A stretch of DNA of 64,000 nucleotides from Sulfidibacter corallicola (GTDB taxonomy: Bacteria; Acidobacteriota; Holophagae; Acanthopleuribacterales; Acanthopleuribacteraceae), in NCBI RefSeq assembly GCF_017498545.1, contig NZ_CP071793.1:8736256-8800255 (forward strand), read 5' to 3'. Below are positions 48,020 to 57,876 of the stretch, in pieces. A model generated the notes under the pieces. The model had not been told where the DNA came from, made no database searches, and was given only the letters and a program-made list of their open reading frames with translations. The position numbers and the translations under genes are program-made. The first letter of the stretch is position 1. Each line of letters begins with the position of its first letter.

Positions 48020-48048
48020 ATTTTACGATTTTTTATTTCGAATCTAAA
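48020..48048 (-). promoter_or_regulatory. Possible sigma-70 promoter of the YfiR-like/kinase unit
   Basis: On the minus strand TTTAGA and TAAAAT are spaced by 17 bases in an AT-rich block about 85 bases before the YfiR-like start. The rest of 47934-48285 shows no gene. Confidence 0.35.
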
Positions 48049-48285
48049 GGGAAGGGGTGTGCTTTATGAAAAATAACAATATGTGTAATATGAAATAAAT
48101 ATACACCAATTCGTCGCTGAGGAAATACGGCTAAATGCGTTCCGACGATCCTGGCACGGGGCGACGTTCCGACCCAAAACGAAATCGCGGGCCAATTGGA
48201 TCTGAAGGCAGGTGCCTCCCAAGGCGGCCTTCGCGGCAGCCGATCCGATTCGCCCGGTCGTGGACAACGCGCGAAACGCTCGCGA

Positions 48286-49128
48286 TCAGCCCGTGGTTTC
48301 CTCGCGATCGATGTGGTGCTCGGTCCTGGGATCGATTTGTAGGTATCGACCCAGATAATGAACCCCGGCATAAAAGGGGAGTGTGTCCAAAAGCGCGACC
48401 GTCATCTTGAACAGGTAGCCCGACCCGATCAGCACCAACAGCTCCACAAATTTCTTTTCACCACGGAAAAAGGCACCGCCGAAGGTGATCATGATCACCA
48501 TGGTGCTGTCCACCAGTTGGCTGACCAGGGTACTGCCGTTGTTGCGCAGCCAGAGGTGTTTGCCTTTGGTCAGTTTTTTCCAGAAGTGGAACAGGGCGAC
48601 GTCGCAGAATTGGGCCGCCATGTAGGCGAACATCGAGGCCACCACCGCGCCGGCCGTACAGGCGTAGATGATGTAAAAGAGGGAACCGCTGCCTTCCAGG
48701 ACGGCCCCGTTGGGTAGGGGCACCGGCTCGGTGAGGGAGAGCATCTGCCAGGGCGGTGGATTCCAGGATCCCTCGGGCAGCCACTCCGGCCGTGCGGCCT
48801 CGCTGATCGGCGGCAAGGCCTGCCCCAGCCAGACCGTACCGATGACCACCAGGTTCACGATCAGGCCGGTGAACACCAACCAGTTGGCGCGACGGCGACC
48901 GTAGAGTTCACTGATGAGATCGGTACAGAGGAAGGTGAGCGGGTAGGGGAGAACGCCGACGGCCAGTGCCAGGGGGCCGATGTGAATGAAGCGGGTGATG
49001 CCGATGATGTTCAGCATGGCCATCGACCCGAGGAAGATGCCGGCAAGCAGCAGGAAGACACGTTCGCGGCGTTCGTGGAGTTCGGCGGAGAGGTGGGGAC
49101 GTTGAACGGGCGTGGTGGATGGCGACAC
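48286..49128 (-). CDS. yhhQ: Queuosine precursor transporter (YhhQ/VUT family)
   Basis: 280 residues with about six hydrophobic helices and the family marks FLCTDLISELYGRRRANWLV, SQLVDSTMVIMITF and the C-terminal DTLPFYAGVHYLG. Proteins of this family import queuosine precursors (preQ0/preQ1 or queuine) across the inner membrane. The length is longer than E. coli YhhQ because of an insertion between helices near 110-145. No queuosine biosynthesis gene or preQ1 riboswitch was recognised nearby. It follows a Spo0M-like gene on the same strand. Confidence 0.88.
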   Translation of the reverse strand: MSPSTTPVQRPHLSAELHERRERVFLLLAGIFLGSMAMLNIIGITRFIHIGPLALAVGVLPYPLTFLCTDLISELYGRRRANWLVFTGLIVNLVVIGTVWLGQALPPISEAARPEWLPEGSWNPPPWQMLSLTEPVPLPNGAVLEGSGSLFYIIYACTAGAVVASMFAYMAAQFCDVALFHFWKKLTKGKHLWLRNNGSTLVSQLVDSTMVIMITFGGAFFRGEKKFVELLVLIGSGYLFKMTVALLDTLPFYAGVHYLGRYLQIDPRTEHHIDREETTG

Positions 49129-49227
49129 GGTGATCGAGCTCCCAATCAGAAGATGGCACGACGATGTTGTCGGAAGTGTGTCAGCATCCTACCACGAGCC
49201 CGCCTTGTGACGGATTCGGTCGCCGCC

Positions 49228-49248
49228 GATCAACAAAAATTGTTGATC
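49228..49248. other. Perfect hairpin over the Spo0M-like stop codon
   Basis: GATCAACAA (49228-49236) pairs perfectly with TTGTTGATC (49240-49248) around AAA. The minus-strand gene's stop codon lies inside one arm. No T run follows. Confidence 0.5.
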
Positions 49249-50009
49249 ATCTCGTAGAGGTTGTCGGTCAGGTCGTCCAATTCTTCGGGAATGACCTCGA
49301 ACCGAACCATGGATTCGTCCCGACCGAGCGCCTCGTCCATGAAGCCACGGAACCCACGGGCGCGACGGTCCACTTCCATGAGGACTTCCAGGGTTTCGCC
49401 TTCGCTGAAGAACACGATTTCCACTTCGTCGAGCCGCCCGCTGAACGGACCCCCGTGGGGTTTGAATTCGAATTCCTGGAGAAACGGCAGGCGGTTTTTC
49501 CAGTGGCTCGCCTCTTCGCAAGCGGCCTCGCGCAGCACGAAGCCCAATTCCTCGAGGGACCGGAACACGGCGCCCTGAAGGTCGTCCGGCTGGACGTGAA
49601 TGTAGTCGCGGTCACCGGGGTCCACGGCCTTCTTGATGTCCAGGCCTGTTTGAATCCAGACTTTGGTGCTGCCCATGGTGAGCGGTGTGTCCAGCGGGAG
49701 TTCGAATTCGAACGGAATCTCTTCGATTTGGCCGGGCTCCACGCTCAGCGTTTCGGCCAGGCGGAACTTGTCGAGGACCGCCACCGCTTCGACCGTGGTT
49801 TCCTCGTCGTCGGGACCCTCGCGTTCTGCCAGATAGGTGCTGTGAATGGATAGGTAGATATCGTCGATTTGTTGGGCGACGCCGCCGCCCTTGATTTGTA
49901 CCACTGCCTCGATCATTTCACCGGGCGCAAAGGTGTCGCCATCGAGAATGGTATCGACCTTGGCCGAACCGATTCCGATACTGGAAAAAACGCGCTTGAA
50001 AAAAGACAT
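49230..50009 (-). CDS. Spo0M-like arrestin-fold protein
   Basis: 259 residues. The start MSFFKRVFSSIGIGSAKVDT and the following arrestin-like beta sandwich (LDGDTFAPGEMIEAVVQIKGG ... DIYLSIHSTYLAE) match the sporulation-control protein Spo0M. Homologues occur widely in non-sporulating bacteria, where they may act in signalling or cell-shape control. ATG 50009 is the natural start. The gene precedes yhhQ on the same strand; functional link unknown. Confidence 0.88.
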   Translation of the reverse strand: MSFFKRVFSSIGIGSAKVDTILDGDTFAPGEMIEAVVQIKGGGVAQQIDDIYLSIHSTYLAEREGPDDEETTVEAVAVLDKFRLAETLSVEPGQIEEIPFEFELPLDTPLTMGSTKVWIQTGLDIKKAVDPGDRDYIHVQPDDLQGAVFRSLEELGFVLREAACEEASHWKNRLPFLQEFEFKPHGGPFSGRLDEVEIVFFSEGETLEVLMEVDRRARGFRGFMDEALGRDESMVRFEVIPEELDDLTDNLYEMINNFC

Positions 50010-50285
50010 GTACCAACCTGCCTCGTGTCGTCAGTATTAGGGTCTTAGTTGTCGGGTGGATGAGTCATAACCGTGGGGACGGTTTCATTGTAGTCAATGT
50101 GATCGCTATGTTGGGCGCAATTTATCGGCCGTGGGTGTCGCGAAAGTCATCCTCCGAACTCGCCGAGGCAGGATTCCCGCAAAACGGTGAACCCGCTCGC
50201 TGGTTCCGAACTTGACATCCGGGTTAAAATAAAATGCCGTTACCGACAACGAAAACTGGGCGCCGAGCGATGGGGGGGAGGCAGT

Positions 50286-50915
50286 TTGACGCTAGCAACC
50301 AAAATCATGGTGGAGTCACAAATCAAGAGTAGAGGTGTGGTGGACCCTCTGGTTTTGGCTGCCATGGAACGCGTGCCGCGCGTGGAATTCGTTCTTGAGG
50401 AATACAAACAATTCGCCCATGCCGACTGCCCGCTGCCGATCGAGGCCGGCCAAACCATTTCCCAGCCCTACATGGTTGCGGCGATGACCGAGATGTTGCA
50501 GTTGGGCCCCGAGTCCCGCGTGCTCGAGATCGGGACGGGCTGTGGCTATCAATCGGCCGTCCTGGCCGAGATCGTGTCTCACCTGTACACCGTCGAGATC
50601 GTCCCGACCCTTGCCCAGAGCGCCAAGTCGACCCTCACCCGGCTGGGCTATCGCAACATCTCGTTCAAGGAGGGCGACGGGTACTACGGGTGGGCCGAGA
50701 ACGCGCCTTTCGACGGCATCATCGTGACGGCGGCACCGACGGAGGTGCCCGCGCCGTTGATCGCCCAATTGCAGGTGGGTGGCAAGATGATCATCCCCGT
50801 CGGTCCCAATTCCGGGATTCAGTACCTGCACACCATCGAAAAGTTGGAGGACGGCGGCATTCGGCGGACCAACGCCATGGCGGTGCGGTTCGTGCCATTG
50901 ACGGGCGATCACTGA
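50286..50915 (+). CDS. pcm: Protein-L-isoaspartate O-methyltransferase
   Basis: 209 residues. Pattern MVESQIKSRGV ... RVPRVEFVLEEY at the N-terminus and SAM-binding LEIGTGCGYQSAVLAEI (motif I) are those of PCMT, which methylates L-isoaspartyl residues in damaged proteins for repair. The start is taken as TTG 50286, with GGGAGG four to five bases upstream; this gives the normal N-terminus, while a longer in-frame extension would be atypical. The second repeat block begins just downstream. Confidence 0.93.
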   Translation: MTLATKIMVESQIKSRGVVDPLVLAAMERVPRVEFVLEEYKQFAHADCPLPIEAGQTISQPYMVAAMTEMLQLGPESRVLEIGTGCGYQSAVLAEIVSHLYTVEIVPTLAQSAKSTLTRLGYRNISFKEGDGYYGWAENAPFDGIIVTAAPTEVPAPLIAQLQVGGKMIIPVGPNSGIQYLHTIEKLEDGGIRRTNAMAVRFVPLTGDH

Positions 50916-50989
50916 GTGAACCGGTAGCCCGATCTTCGAGGTCGCCATCGAAGCCAGCCCAGCGAGGCGTTCCCGTATGATGAGAGCGG

Positions 50990-51300
50990 CGTCGGGCCAG
51001 TAGGTGGAACAGCTTGTTCCACCAATCGAAGCGACTCGAGCAGCGACAATCCATTGCGCCAAAGAGCGAAGCCGGTTTTCTCCCCCTACCGAACACCAGC
51101 AAGGCAGCAAAGTTCAAAGTCCCCGCATCTCGAGAGGGGCGAAATGCCAGTAGGTTGGCCCGCTGGGCCGACGCGTCGAAGCAACCCAAGCAACAGCAAT
51201 CCATTGCGCCAAAGAGCGAAGCCGCCCTTTTCCCTCACGACCCCCATCGAAAGTCGTAAGGTCCAGGGTTCCCGCATCGTGAAAGCGGCGTCGGGCCAGT
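50990..51300. repeat. 149-bp-family repeats, second locus, simple units
   Basis: Two consecutive units of the same family as at 1195-2930, with TAGGT boxes at 51001, 51151 and 51300 (spacing 150 and 149). Hairpins: GGTGGAACA/TGTTCCACC at 51003-51023 and TTGGCCCGCTGGGCCGA near 51155. Each unit also carries TTGCGCCAAAGAGCGAAGCC. Confidence 0.88.
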
Positions 51301-52432
51301 AGGTGGAACAGCTTGTTCCACCAATCGAAGCGACGTCCGTTTCGGTCAGGTATGGAGCCAAAGAGCGGAGCGATCCGTTCTCCCGTGCAGGTCAAAATAG
51401 GGATAGAAATCCTCTCGATCGTATCGGTACATCGCGCCGGAGGAGCTTCGGCTGGTTGAGCAAGCTGCTCAACCTACAGGCTTTACGAAACTTGGGAGCT
51501 TATGGGAGCCTCGTGCCGGTTGGCTCCGACGAGCTGCCGATCTTAGGGGAATGGATCCCCGACCCGAATTGGGACGACCCATCGTAGAGCGCGATCCGGG
51601 AATTCCCGCATCCTAAGATGGGCGTCGGGCCTGTAGGTGGAACAGCTTGTTCCACCAATCGAAGCGACGTCCGTTTCGGTCAGGTATGGAGCCAAAGAGC
51701 GGAGCGATCCATTCTGCCGAGGAGGTCGAAGCCGGGATAGAAATCCTCTCGATCGTATCGGTACATCGCGTCGGAGGGGCTTCGGTCAGGTATGGAGCCA
51801 AAGAGCGGAGCGATCCATTCTTCCGTGCAGGTCAAAGCCGAGATTGAAACCCTCTCGATCGTATCGATACATCGCGTCGGAGGGGCTTCGGCTGGTTGAG
51901 CAAGCTGCTCAACCTACAGGCTTTACGAAGCTTGGGGGCTTACGGGAACCTCGTGCCGGTTGGCTCCGACGAGCTGCCGATCTTAGGGGAATGGATCCCC
52001 GACCCGAATTGGGACGACCCATCGTAGAGCGCGATCCGGGAGTTCCCGCATCCTAAGATGGGCGTCGGGCCTGTAGGTGGAACAGCTTGTTCCACTAATC
52101 GAAGCGACGTCCGTTTCGGTCAGGTATGGAGCCAAAGAGCGAAGCGATCCGTTCTCCCGTGCAGGTCAAAGCCGAGATTGAAACCCTCTCGATCGAATCG
52201 GTACATCGCGTCGGAGGAGCTTCGGCTGGTTGAGCAAGCTGCTCAACCTACAGGCTTTACGGAGCTTGGGAGCTTGCGGGGACCTCGTGCCGGTTGGCTC
52301 CGACGAGCTGCCGATCTTAGGGGAACGGATCCCCGACCCGAATCGAGTCGACCCATCGTAGAGCGCGATCCGGGAATTCCCGCATCTCGAGAGAGCGGCG
52401 TCGGGCCTGTAGGTGGAACAGCTTGTTCCACC
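51288..52432. repeat. Tandem ~336-bp compound repeat with alternating hairpins
   Basis: Copies start near 51288, 51627, 52064 and 52398 (last one partial). Each copy carries a GGTGGAACA/TGTTCCACC hairpin (51302-51322, 51636-51656, 52076-52096, 52412-52432) and, about 150 bases later, a GGTTGAGCA/TGCTCAACC hairpin (51454-51474, 51894-51914, 52228-52248). The second copy is longer by about 106 bases through an internal duplication at 51678-51784. Open frames here translate repeat sequence and are not genes. Confidence 0.9.
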
Positions 52433-52642
52433 AATCGAAGCCACTCGGCTGCGAACAAACATAAATCCAAAGAGCGGAGCCTCTTCTTCCGTGGAAAGGC
52501 GCCAATTCGAAGCTGTGTCATTAGGAAGTTCCGGCATGTCGAGAGATTCGCTGTGCCAGGCCCGAACCCCGAAAGCGTGCCCATCCAGCCAATCCGCCCC
52601 TGTCAAGGACGAATGCTCCATCGCCGGATGGGCACTTCCCCG

Positions 52643-53014
52643 TTAATTGGGGCTGTGCAGGGCGACGCGATTGCCTTCGGTATCGACGAATTGCGCGATG
52701 AAACCGTGTTCGCCGATCGAGGTGCGCGGCAGGATGACCTGACCGCCGGCCTTGCCGATCTTCTCCAGGGTTTGATCCAGTTTGCCGTTGGCTCCGAAGT
52801 ACACCAGGGCGCCGTCACCGCCCGGCTTGTGCTGCTCGGTTTCCACCAGAGCGCCGCCGGTGATGCTTTGGTCCGCGGGGAAAAAGGCCATGCGCATGTC
52901 CGGCCAATCCACCGGTTGCAACTCCAGGTCGAAGACCTCGCTGTAAAATTTCGAGGCGCGATCCAGATCTTCGGTGGGGATTTCGAACCAATTCAACAAC
53001 TTCGTTTGAGACAT
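52643..53014 (-). CDS. VOC-superfamily (glyoxalase-like) protein
   Basis: 123 residues with the beta-alpha-beta-beta-beta vicinal-oxygen-chelate fold: WFEIPTEDLDRASKFYSEVF at the N-terminus and FVDTEGNRVALHSPN at the end. Such proteins bind a metal and act on glyoxal adducts, dioxygenase substrates or antibiotics. ATG 53014 has GGAGG upstream; a longer in-frame extension runs into poor coding sequence. Substrate unknown. Confidence 0.85.
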   Translation of the reverse strand: MSQTKLLNWFEIPTEDLDRASKFYSEVFDLELQPVDWPDMRMAFFPADQSITGGALVETEQHKPGGDGALVYFGANGKLDQTLEKIGKAGGQVILPRTSIGEHGFIAQFVDTEGNRVALHSPN

Positions 53015-53477
53015 GAGAAACCTCCGGAATATTCTAGCGAGTACCCATCCGGAAACGGCGCTTGAGCTACGTTCATGCCACTGTGGAAAAATGACTTGTG
53101 ACATTTCGGGAACCATCGTAGGGCGACGGTGTCGGTCCCGCACCACCTGGAGACGATCGAGAGATGGCGGCGCTTCGGGATAGGTACTCGCTATACCCCC
53201 TCGACGATCGAATCTCGGCGATCGAGACACCGCTCTTCGATTCCCTTGAAAAAAATCTCCGGTCCCGGTGGAACGGGGCCTGATTGGTTGCATTCGTTGG
53301 GAAAGTGCCGTTTTTTTCGCGCTCCGGCCGATTTTTACGAAACCCTTGGCTTGCCATGTTGCCGAATTTCCCGCATGATGACTGCCAATTCACCATCGAA
53401 TGTTCATTTTGTGTGCATGTGGTTCGGAAACCCCTCCCCACCAGTTCGTTCCGCCACATACCATTGGAGAGAATCCC
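53015..53477. other. Intergenic region upstream of the CRTAC gene
   Basis: No gene with good coding character is seen. The last 100 bases should hold the promoter of the rightward secreted-protein gene. Confidence 0.4.
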
Positions 53478-55649
53478 ATGACGTGCTTGCTGCTTGCCGG
53501 CTTTCTGCTGTGGCAGGGAACCGGTGAATCCTGGACCTTCACCGAGGTGACCGAATCGGCGGGAATCCGGTTCGAACATCGTTATTCGGGGAACACGGAG
53601 CCCGAATACATCTCCGGCGGCGTGGCGGTCGCCGATGTGGATCGCGACGGCGACGAGGATTTGTTCTTCGTGTCCGGTAGCCAAGGGGCGAACGCGCTGT
53701 ACCGCAACAATGGCGACGGCACCTTCACCGATATCGCGGAGGCGGCCGGTGTCGCCCTGCCAGAACGATTCGATTGCGGCCCCGTCTTCGCCGACTTCAC
53801 GGCGGACGGTTGGCCGGACCTCTTCCTGGGCGGTATCCAGGGTTCGAAACCCTTGCTTTTGGCCAACAACGGCGACGGCACCTTCCGCGATGTCACCACA
53901 TCCACCGGCATCACGGCCCAAGGCGACACCTTCGGCGGCGTATTCGGCGACATCGATCGCGACGGCGACCTGGACCTGTTCCTCGCCTTTTGGACGACCC
54001 AGCACGAAGGCTACCTCTGGCGCAACAACGGCGACGGTACCTTCACCTCGATCGACGAAGCGGCCGGTATCGCCGAGGCCCTGGTGGGCGTGAACGCCTT
54101 CGCCCCCGGCTTCGCCGATCTGAACGGGGATCACTGGCCCGACCTGGTGGTGGTCGCCGATTTCAAGACCAGTACCTACTTTCTCAACCAGGGCGACGGC
54201 CGCTTCGTCGAGGGCGATCGCAGCCCGATCACCGACGCCAACGGCATGGGCTCGGCCCTGGGCGATTACGATAACGACGGCGACCTCGATTGGTTCGTCA
54301 CCTCCATCAGCCCCGTCGAAGGCAACCCCAATACCGGTTCCACCGGCAATCGGTTGTATCGCAACCGGGGAGACGGCACCTTCGAGGATGCCACCGACGA
54401 GGCCGGCGTCCGCGAAGGCCATTGGGGTTGGGGTGCGACGTTCGGGGACCTGGACAACGACGGCGATCTGGACCTGTGTCACGTCAACGGATTTTTCGGG
54501 AACTTCGCGCAGGGCTACGACGTGGATCCCAGCAAACTGTTCGTAAACGTGGGAGGCCGGTTCGAAGAGCGCTCCGCGAGCCTCGGGTTGGTGGACACCG
54601 CCCAGGGCAGGGGCGTGGCCTGCCTGGACTACGATCTGGACGGCGATCTGGACCTGATCGTCGCCAACAACCAGGGCAGCCCCAAGTTGTTTCGCAACGA
54701 CGGCCACGGCGAGGCACACTACCTGAAGGTTCGCCTCCAGGATCGTTCGGGCAATCGCGACGCACTGGGTGCGCGGGTGACGATCCAGGTGGGCGACACC
54801 CTACAGGTTCGCGAGATCGGGAACGGCAACCAGTTCGTCTCCCACAATCCCGCCGAAGCGCACTTTGGATTGGGCGCCGCCACGCGGATCGACCTGCTGA
54901 CGGTGACCTGGCCCGACGGGGCGCGGGAAACCCATGCCGACATCGAGGTCGATCGCAAACTGGTACTCACCCGCGAGCAGGCGCCGAACCAAGGCTGCGG
55001 GACGGCCACCACCCGCGTGCTCCCGCACGTAACGCGCCCCGGTAACGGCTTTCACTCCGAACTGTTGATCAGCAATCACGGAAGCTTGGACGCCGTCGTG
55101 GATGTGGTGGCCTACGGCACCGGCGGCGAGGCATTGGCGATGGCCGCCATCGATGTGGATGTGGCCGCCTTCACCCGGGTCGCACTCGCGTCCCTTTTTG
55201 GTGATGCCAAGGTCAGCCATCTCACCCTCACCGCCCCGCGGGAAGTCGTTTCCGCCATCCAGTACCGTCACGACCTGGCCGCCAACACGCCGGCCCAGGT
55301 CCGCGAGCGCCGTAGCACGGCCCACGCCTTCGAGGTGGTTGCCGGCAACGGCGTCCTGACGTTCGACGGCCTGGCGCTCGTCAATTTCGGGGACGGGGCT
55401 GCCGCTGTGACGGCATCCTTGTTGGACGACCGCGGCGTGGCCCTGGAAGAAGCGATCCTCGACGCCGCCCTGGCTCCCCGCGCCAAGGTTTCGGCCGTGT
55501 TCTCCGACTTTTTTCAATCCGACCTGTCCGGACGACGCGTTCGCATCACCTCCGATCAGCCCGCTCACGCCCTTTTCCTGAGAGGCACCCACCCCGGCAT
55601 CGAGCCAGGCCTGCTGTTCGAAGTGGCGTCGACCGGCCAAACCGAATAG
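53478..55649 (+). CDS. Secreted FG-GAP/VCBS repeat protein with ASPIC/UnbV domain (CRTAC)
   Basis: 723 residues. Signal peptide (about 1-18), then repeated FG-GAP/VCBS blades with calcium-loop motifs DVDRDGDEDLFF, DIDRDGDLDLFL, DYDNDGDLDWFV and DLDNDGDLDLCH, followed by an ASPIC/UnbV-type segment (about 430-510; GNRDALGARVTIQVG) and a C-terminal beta domain. This is the CRTAC architecture, which binds calcium and occurs on bacterial cell surfaces and in calcium-rich matrix. GGAGAG lies before ATG 53478. Partner and role unknown. Confidence 0.9.
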   Translation: MTCLLLAGFLLWQGTGESWTFTEVTESAGIRFEHRYSGNTEPEYISGGVAVADVDRDGDEDLFFVSGSQGANALYRNNGDGTFTDIAEAAGVALPERFDCGPVFADFTADGWPDLFLGGIQGSKPLLLANNGDGTFRDVTTSTGITAQGDTFGGVFGDIDRDGDLDLFLAFWTTQHEGYLWRNNGDGTFTSIDEAAGIAEALVGVNAFAPGFADLNGDHWPDLVVVADFKTSTYFLNQGDGRFVEGDRSPITDANGMGSALGDYDNDGDLDWFVTSISPVEGNPNTGSTGNRLYRNRGDGTFEDATDEAGVREGHWGWGATFGDLDNDGDLDLCHVNGFFGNFAQGYDVDPSKLFVNVGGRFEERSASLGLVDTAQGRGVACLDYDLDGDLDLIVANNQGSPKLFRNDGHGEAHYLKVRLQDRSGNRDALGARVTIQVGDTLQVREIGNGNQFVSHNPAEAHFGLGAATRIDLLTVTWPDGARETHADIEVDRKLVLTREQAPNQGCGTATTRVLPHVTRPGNGFHSELLISNHGSLDAVVDVVAYGTGGEALAMAAIDVDVAAFTRVALASLFGDAKVSHLTLTAPREVVSAIQYRHDLAANTPAQVRERRSTAHAFEVVAGNGVLTFDGLALVNFGDGAAAVTASLLDDRGVALEEAILDAALAPRAKVSAVFSDFFQSDLSGRRVRITSDQPAHALFLRGTHPGIEPGLLFEVASTGQTE

Positions 55650-55816
55650 GGTTCGCCCGGATTGCGCGCGTGTCCTAGGGCAAGCTGGCCGCCTTGCCTC
55701 GGCACCGGGAACGAGCCACGGGAATGTTTGCGTTGCCGCCTGGTGTTCGCTTAACCTAAAACCTGGTGTCCGTTTCTCCGATTCGGATTCGAAACGGCAC
55801 GCGACTGGGAGGTCTC

Positions 55817-56104
55817 ATGAGTGATTCACAAAACTACCAGGCCGAGGTGGTCATCTACACCACGCCCTGGTGCCCCTACTGCATCCGCGCCAAACATTTG
55901 CTGAACAAAAAGGGCGTGGCCTTTCGCGACGTGAACGTTTCCTTCGATCGCGAAATGCGCCAGAAACTGGTCCAAATGAGCGGCGGTCGCACCACCGTTC
56001 CCCAGATCTTCATCAACGGGCAATCGATCGGTGGCAGCGACGAACTGCACGGCCTGGAACACCAGGGCGAACTGGATGCCATGCTGGCCGCGGCGCCCGC
56101 CTGA
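55817..56104 (+). CDS. grxC: Glutaredoxin 3
   Basis: 95 residues with the active site CPYC after YTTPW, the TVPQIFING cis-Pro segment and GGSDEL glutathione contact. Cytosolic thiol-disulfide oxidoreductase. GGGAGG upstream of ATG 55817; strong terminator at 56136. Confidence 0.96.
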   Translation: MSDSQNYQAEVVIYTTPWCPYCIRAKHLLNKKGVAFRDVNVSFDREMRQKLVQMSGGRTTVPQIFINGQSIGGSDELHGLEHQGELDAMLAAAPA

Positions 56105-56135
56105 CCAGCATTCGGCACGAGTACCCGCCGAAACG

Positions 56136-56176
56136 ATTCGGGGTCCCACACGATTGCGGACCCCGAATTATTTTTG
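56136..56176 (+). terminator. Rho-independent terminator of grxC
   Basis: ATTCGGGGTCC (56136-56146) pairs perfectly with GGACCCCGAAT (56158-56168), followed by TATTTTT. Confidence 0.9.
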
Positions 56177-56435
56177 GTACATTTTCGTGCCGCGGCTACT
56201 GGCAATGGGTATGATCCTTCTGAAGCCGGGAGGATCTCGCGAATCCAGGGGTGTCTCCGGCAGGTAGTGGTGTTAGAATTATAAAAGCCATAGACACAGT
56301 GGTTACGTAACTGGTTGCAGGGCACGTCAAATTACCGGACGATTTCGTCTCTCCCATCCCGTCATTTTTGCCGCCTTCCGTTGCGGGGACGGAGAGACCC
56401 CTTTCCAAGATCCTGGGAACACATACGAGGAAACA

Positions 56436-57626
56436 TTGAGCGATCGCAAGAAGGTTCTCCTGTACCTCATCTACGGGGAGAAAGAGGATTACTGGAGAGA
56501 AGTCAAATTCAGCATTCTAAGCGCCCTGCGCTTCCTGAACGAGGAGCCGGATCACGGTATCGACATCGTTCTGGCCACCGACAAGCTCGACTACCTGACG
56601 GGTTGGCCGGTGGTGTCCCACCCGTTCGATCCGGATCGGCTGGCCGAATGGGCGGGGCCCGACAATTACCTTCATCGCTCCAAGAATCGCGTCATGGCGG
56701 AGGTCATGGACCGCTTCAAGGGAACCTGTATCTTCATCGATACCGATACCTACTTCACGCAATCGCCGAGCCGCCTGTTCGAGCGCGTCGGACCGGGTCA
56801 CACGGTGATGCACAAACCCGAGGGCCTGATCCTCGAGGCGCACAAGGGCATCGCGGATTACGCCGTCGGCCGGCCGTTGACGGATCCCGAGGGCGGCACC
56901 TACACCATTTCCGCGGATTCGATGATGTTCAATTCGGGGGTCGTCGGCCTGGACTATGCCGATCGGGCGTTGCTCGATCGCGCGCTATGGCTGGTCGACG
57001 AACTCTACGGTCCGACCAAGGTATTCAACGTCGAACAGTACGCCCTGGGCGAGGTGTTGCGAACGCGCACCGACCTGCAGATGAGCGGCGATCTCCTGGT
57101 TCACTACTGGGGATCGACCCGCGCTTTTTTTCACCTTTCGATGGAGAATTTTTTCAACGACCACAAGGATTTGCCGTTGGCCGACCTGGCCGGGCTCTGC
57201 GGTACGATTCGCGCCGAGGTCCCCAAGAATCCTATCTCTCAGCGCCTTTGGGCTCGCTTGCAGCGCATTCTGGGGATTTGGAGCGAGGTCTATGGCGCCG
57301 CCTACCTGGCGGTGCGGGCCAGCGTTCAGCAGGAAGGGCATCGCACGGGCGAACGGGCTTCGGCGGCATTTCGCGACTACGCTCTCTTCCTCCTGCGCGA
57401 GGAGCGGGACAACTGCGCACGCAACTTTGCCGACGGCAAGATCAAGTCGCACCGGCTGGAAAACCGTCTGTCTCACATGTTGCAGGGCCGGGAGTGGCGC
57501 GAGGTCCGCGACCCCGAATGGCTGAACCGCTTTCCCCAGGAAGAACAGGACCGCTGGGACCGGTTTTGGGGTGAGACCAAAACCCTGTTGGAGCGGGTGC
57601 GCGAAGCCCAGGGACGCACGACGTAA
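56436..57626 (+). CDS. Glycosyltransferase-like (GT-A) protein
   Basis: 396 residues. The N-terminal half has an alpha/beta Rossmann-like order and the DxD-type motif FIDTDTYF (about 104-111), as in metal-dependent GT-A glycosyltransferases that bind a nucleotide sugar. The C-terminal half is helical, basic and less conserved. The start is taken as TTG 56436 with GAGGAAAC just upstream. I cannot name donor, acceptor or family with confidence; no sugar-biosynthesis cluster is present. Confidence 0.7.
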   Translation: MSDRKKVLLYLIYGEKEDYWREVKFSILSALRFLNEEPDHGIDIVLATDKLDYLTGWPVVSHPFDPDRLAEWAGPDNYLHRSKNRVMAEVMDRFKGTCIFIDTDTYFTQSPSRLFERVGPGHTVMHKPEGLILEAHKGIADYAVGRPLTDPEGGTYTISADSMMFNSGVVGLDYADRALLDRALWLVDELYGPTKVFNVEQYALGEVLRTRTDLQMSGDLLVHYWGSTRAFFHLSMENFFNDHKDLPLADLAGLCGTIRAEVPKNPISQRLWARLQRILGIWSEVYGAAYLAVRASVQQEGHRTGERASAAFRDYALFLLREERDNCARNFADGKIKSHRLENRLSHMLQGREWREVRDPEWLNRFPQEEQDRWDRFWGETKTLLERVREAQGRTT

Positions 57627-57876
57627 GAAGTCGGGTCGCGATGATTCTCCAACTCTGAAGCCGTCATCCAAACCAACAACACCTGGACAGGGATTCCGGG
57701 CTTTCTGTATGGTAGTCAGGGGCTTGTAGGCCTAATTCGAGCGACGTCGACACCATCAGACGTGTCAGACATACGCGGTGTCGATGATCACTCTCGGGAA
57801 ATCACCGTCTTTTTTCAGTTGCAGCCCCGCCTGGGAACCCTAAAAATGGCAGAAGCCAACGTTATGGAGATGTCGT

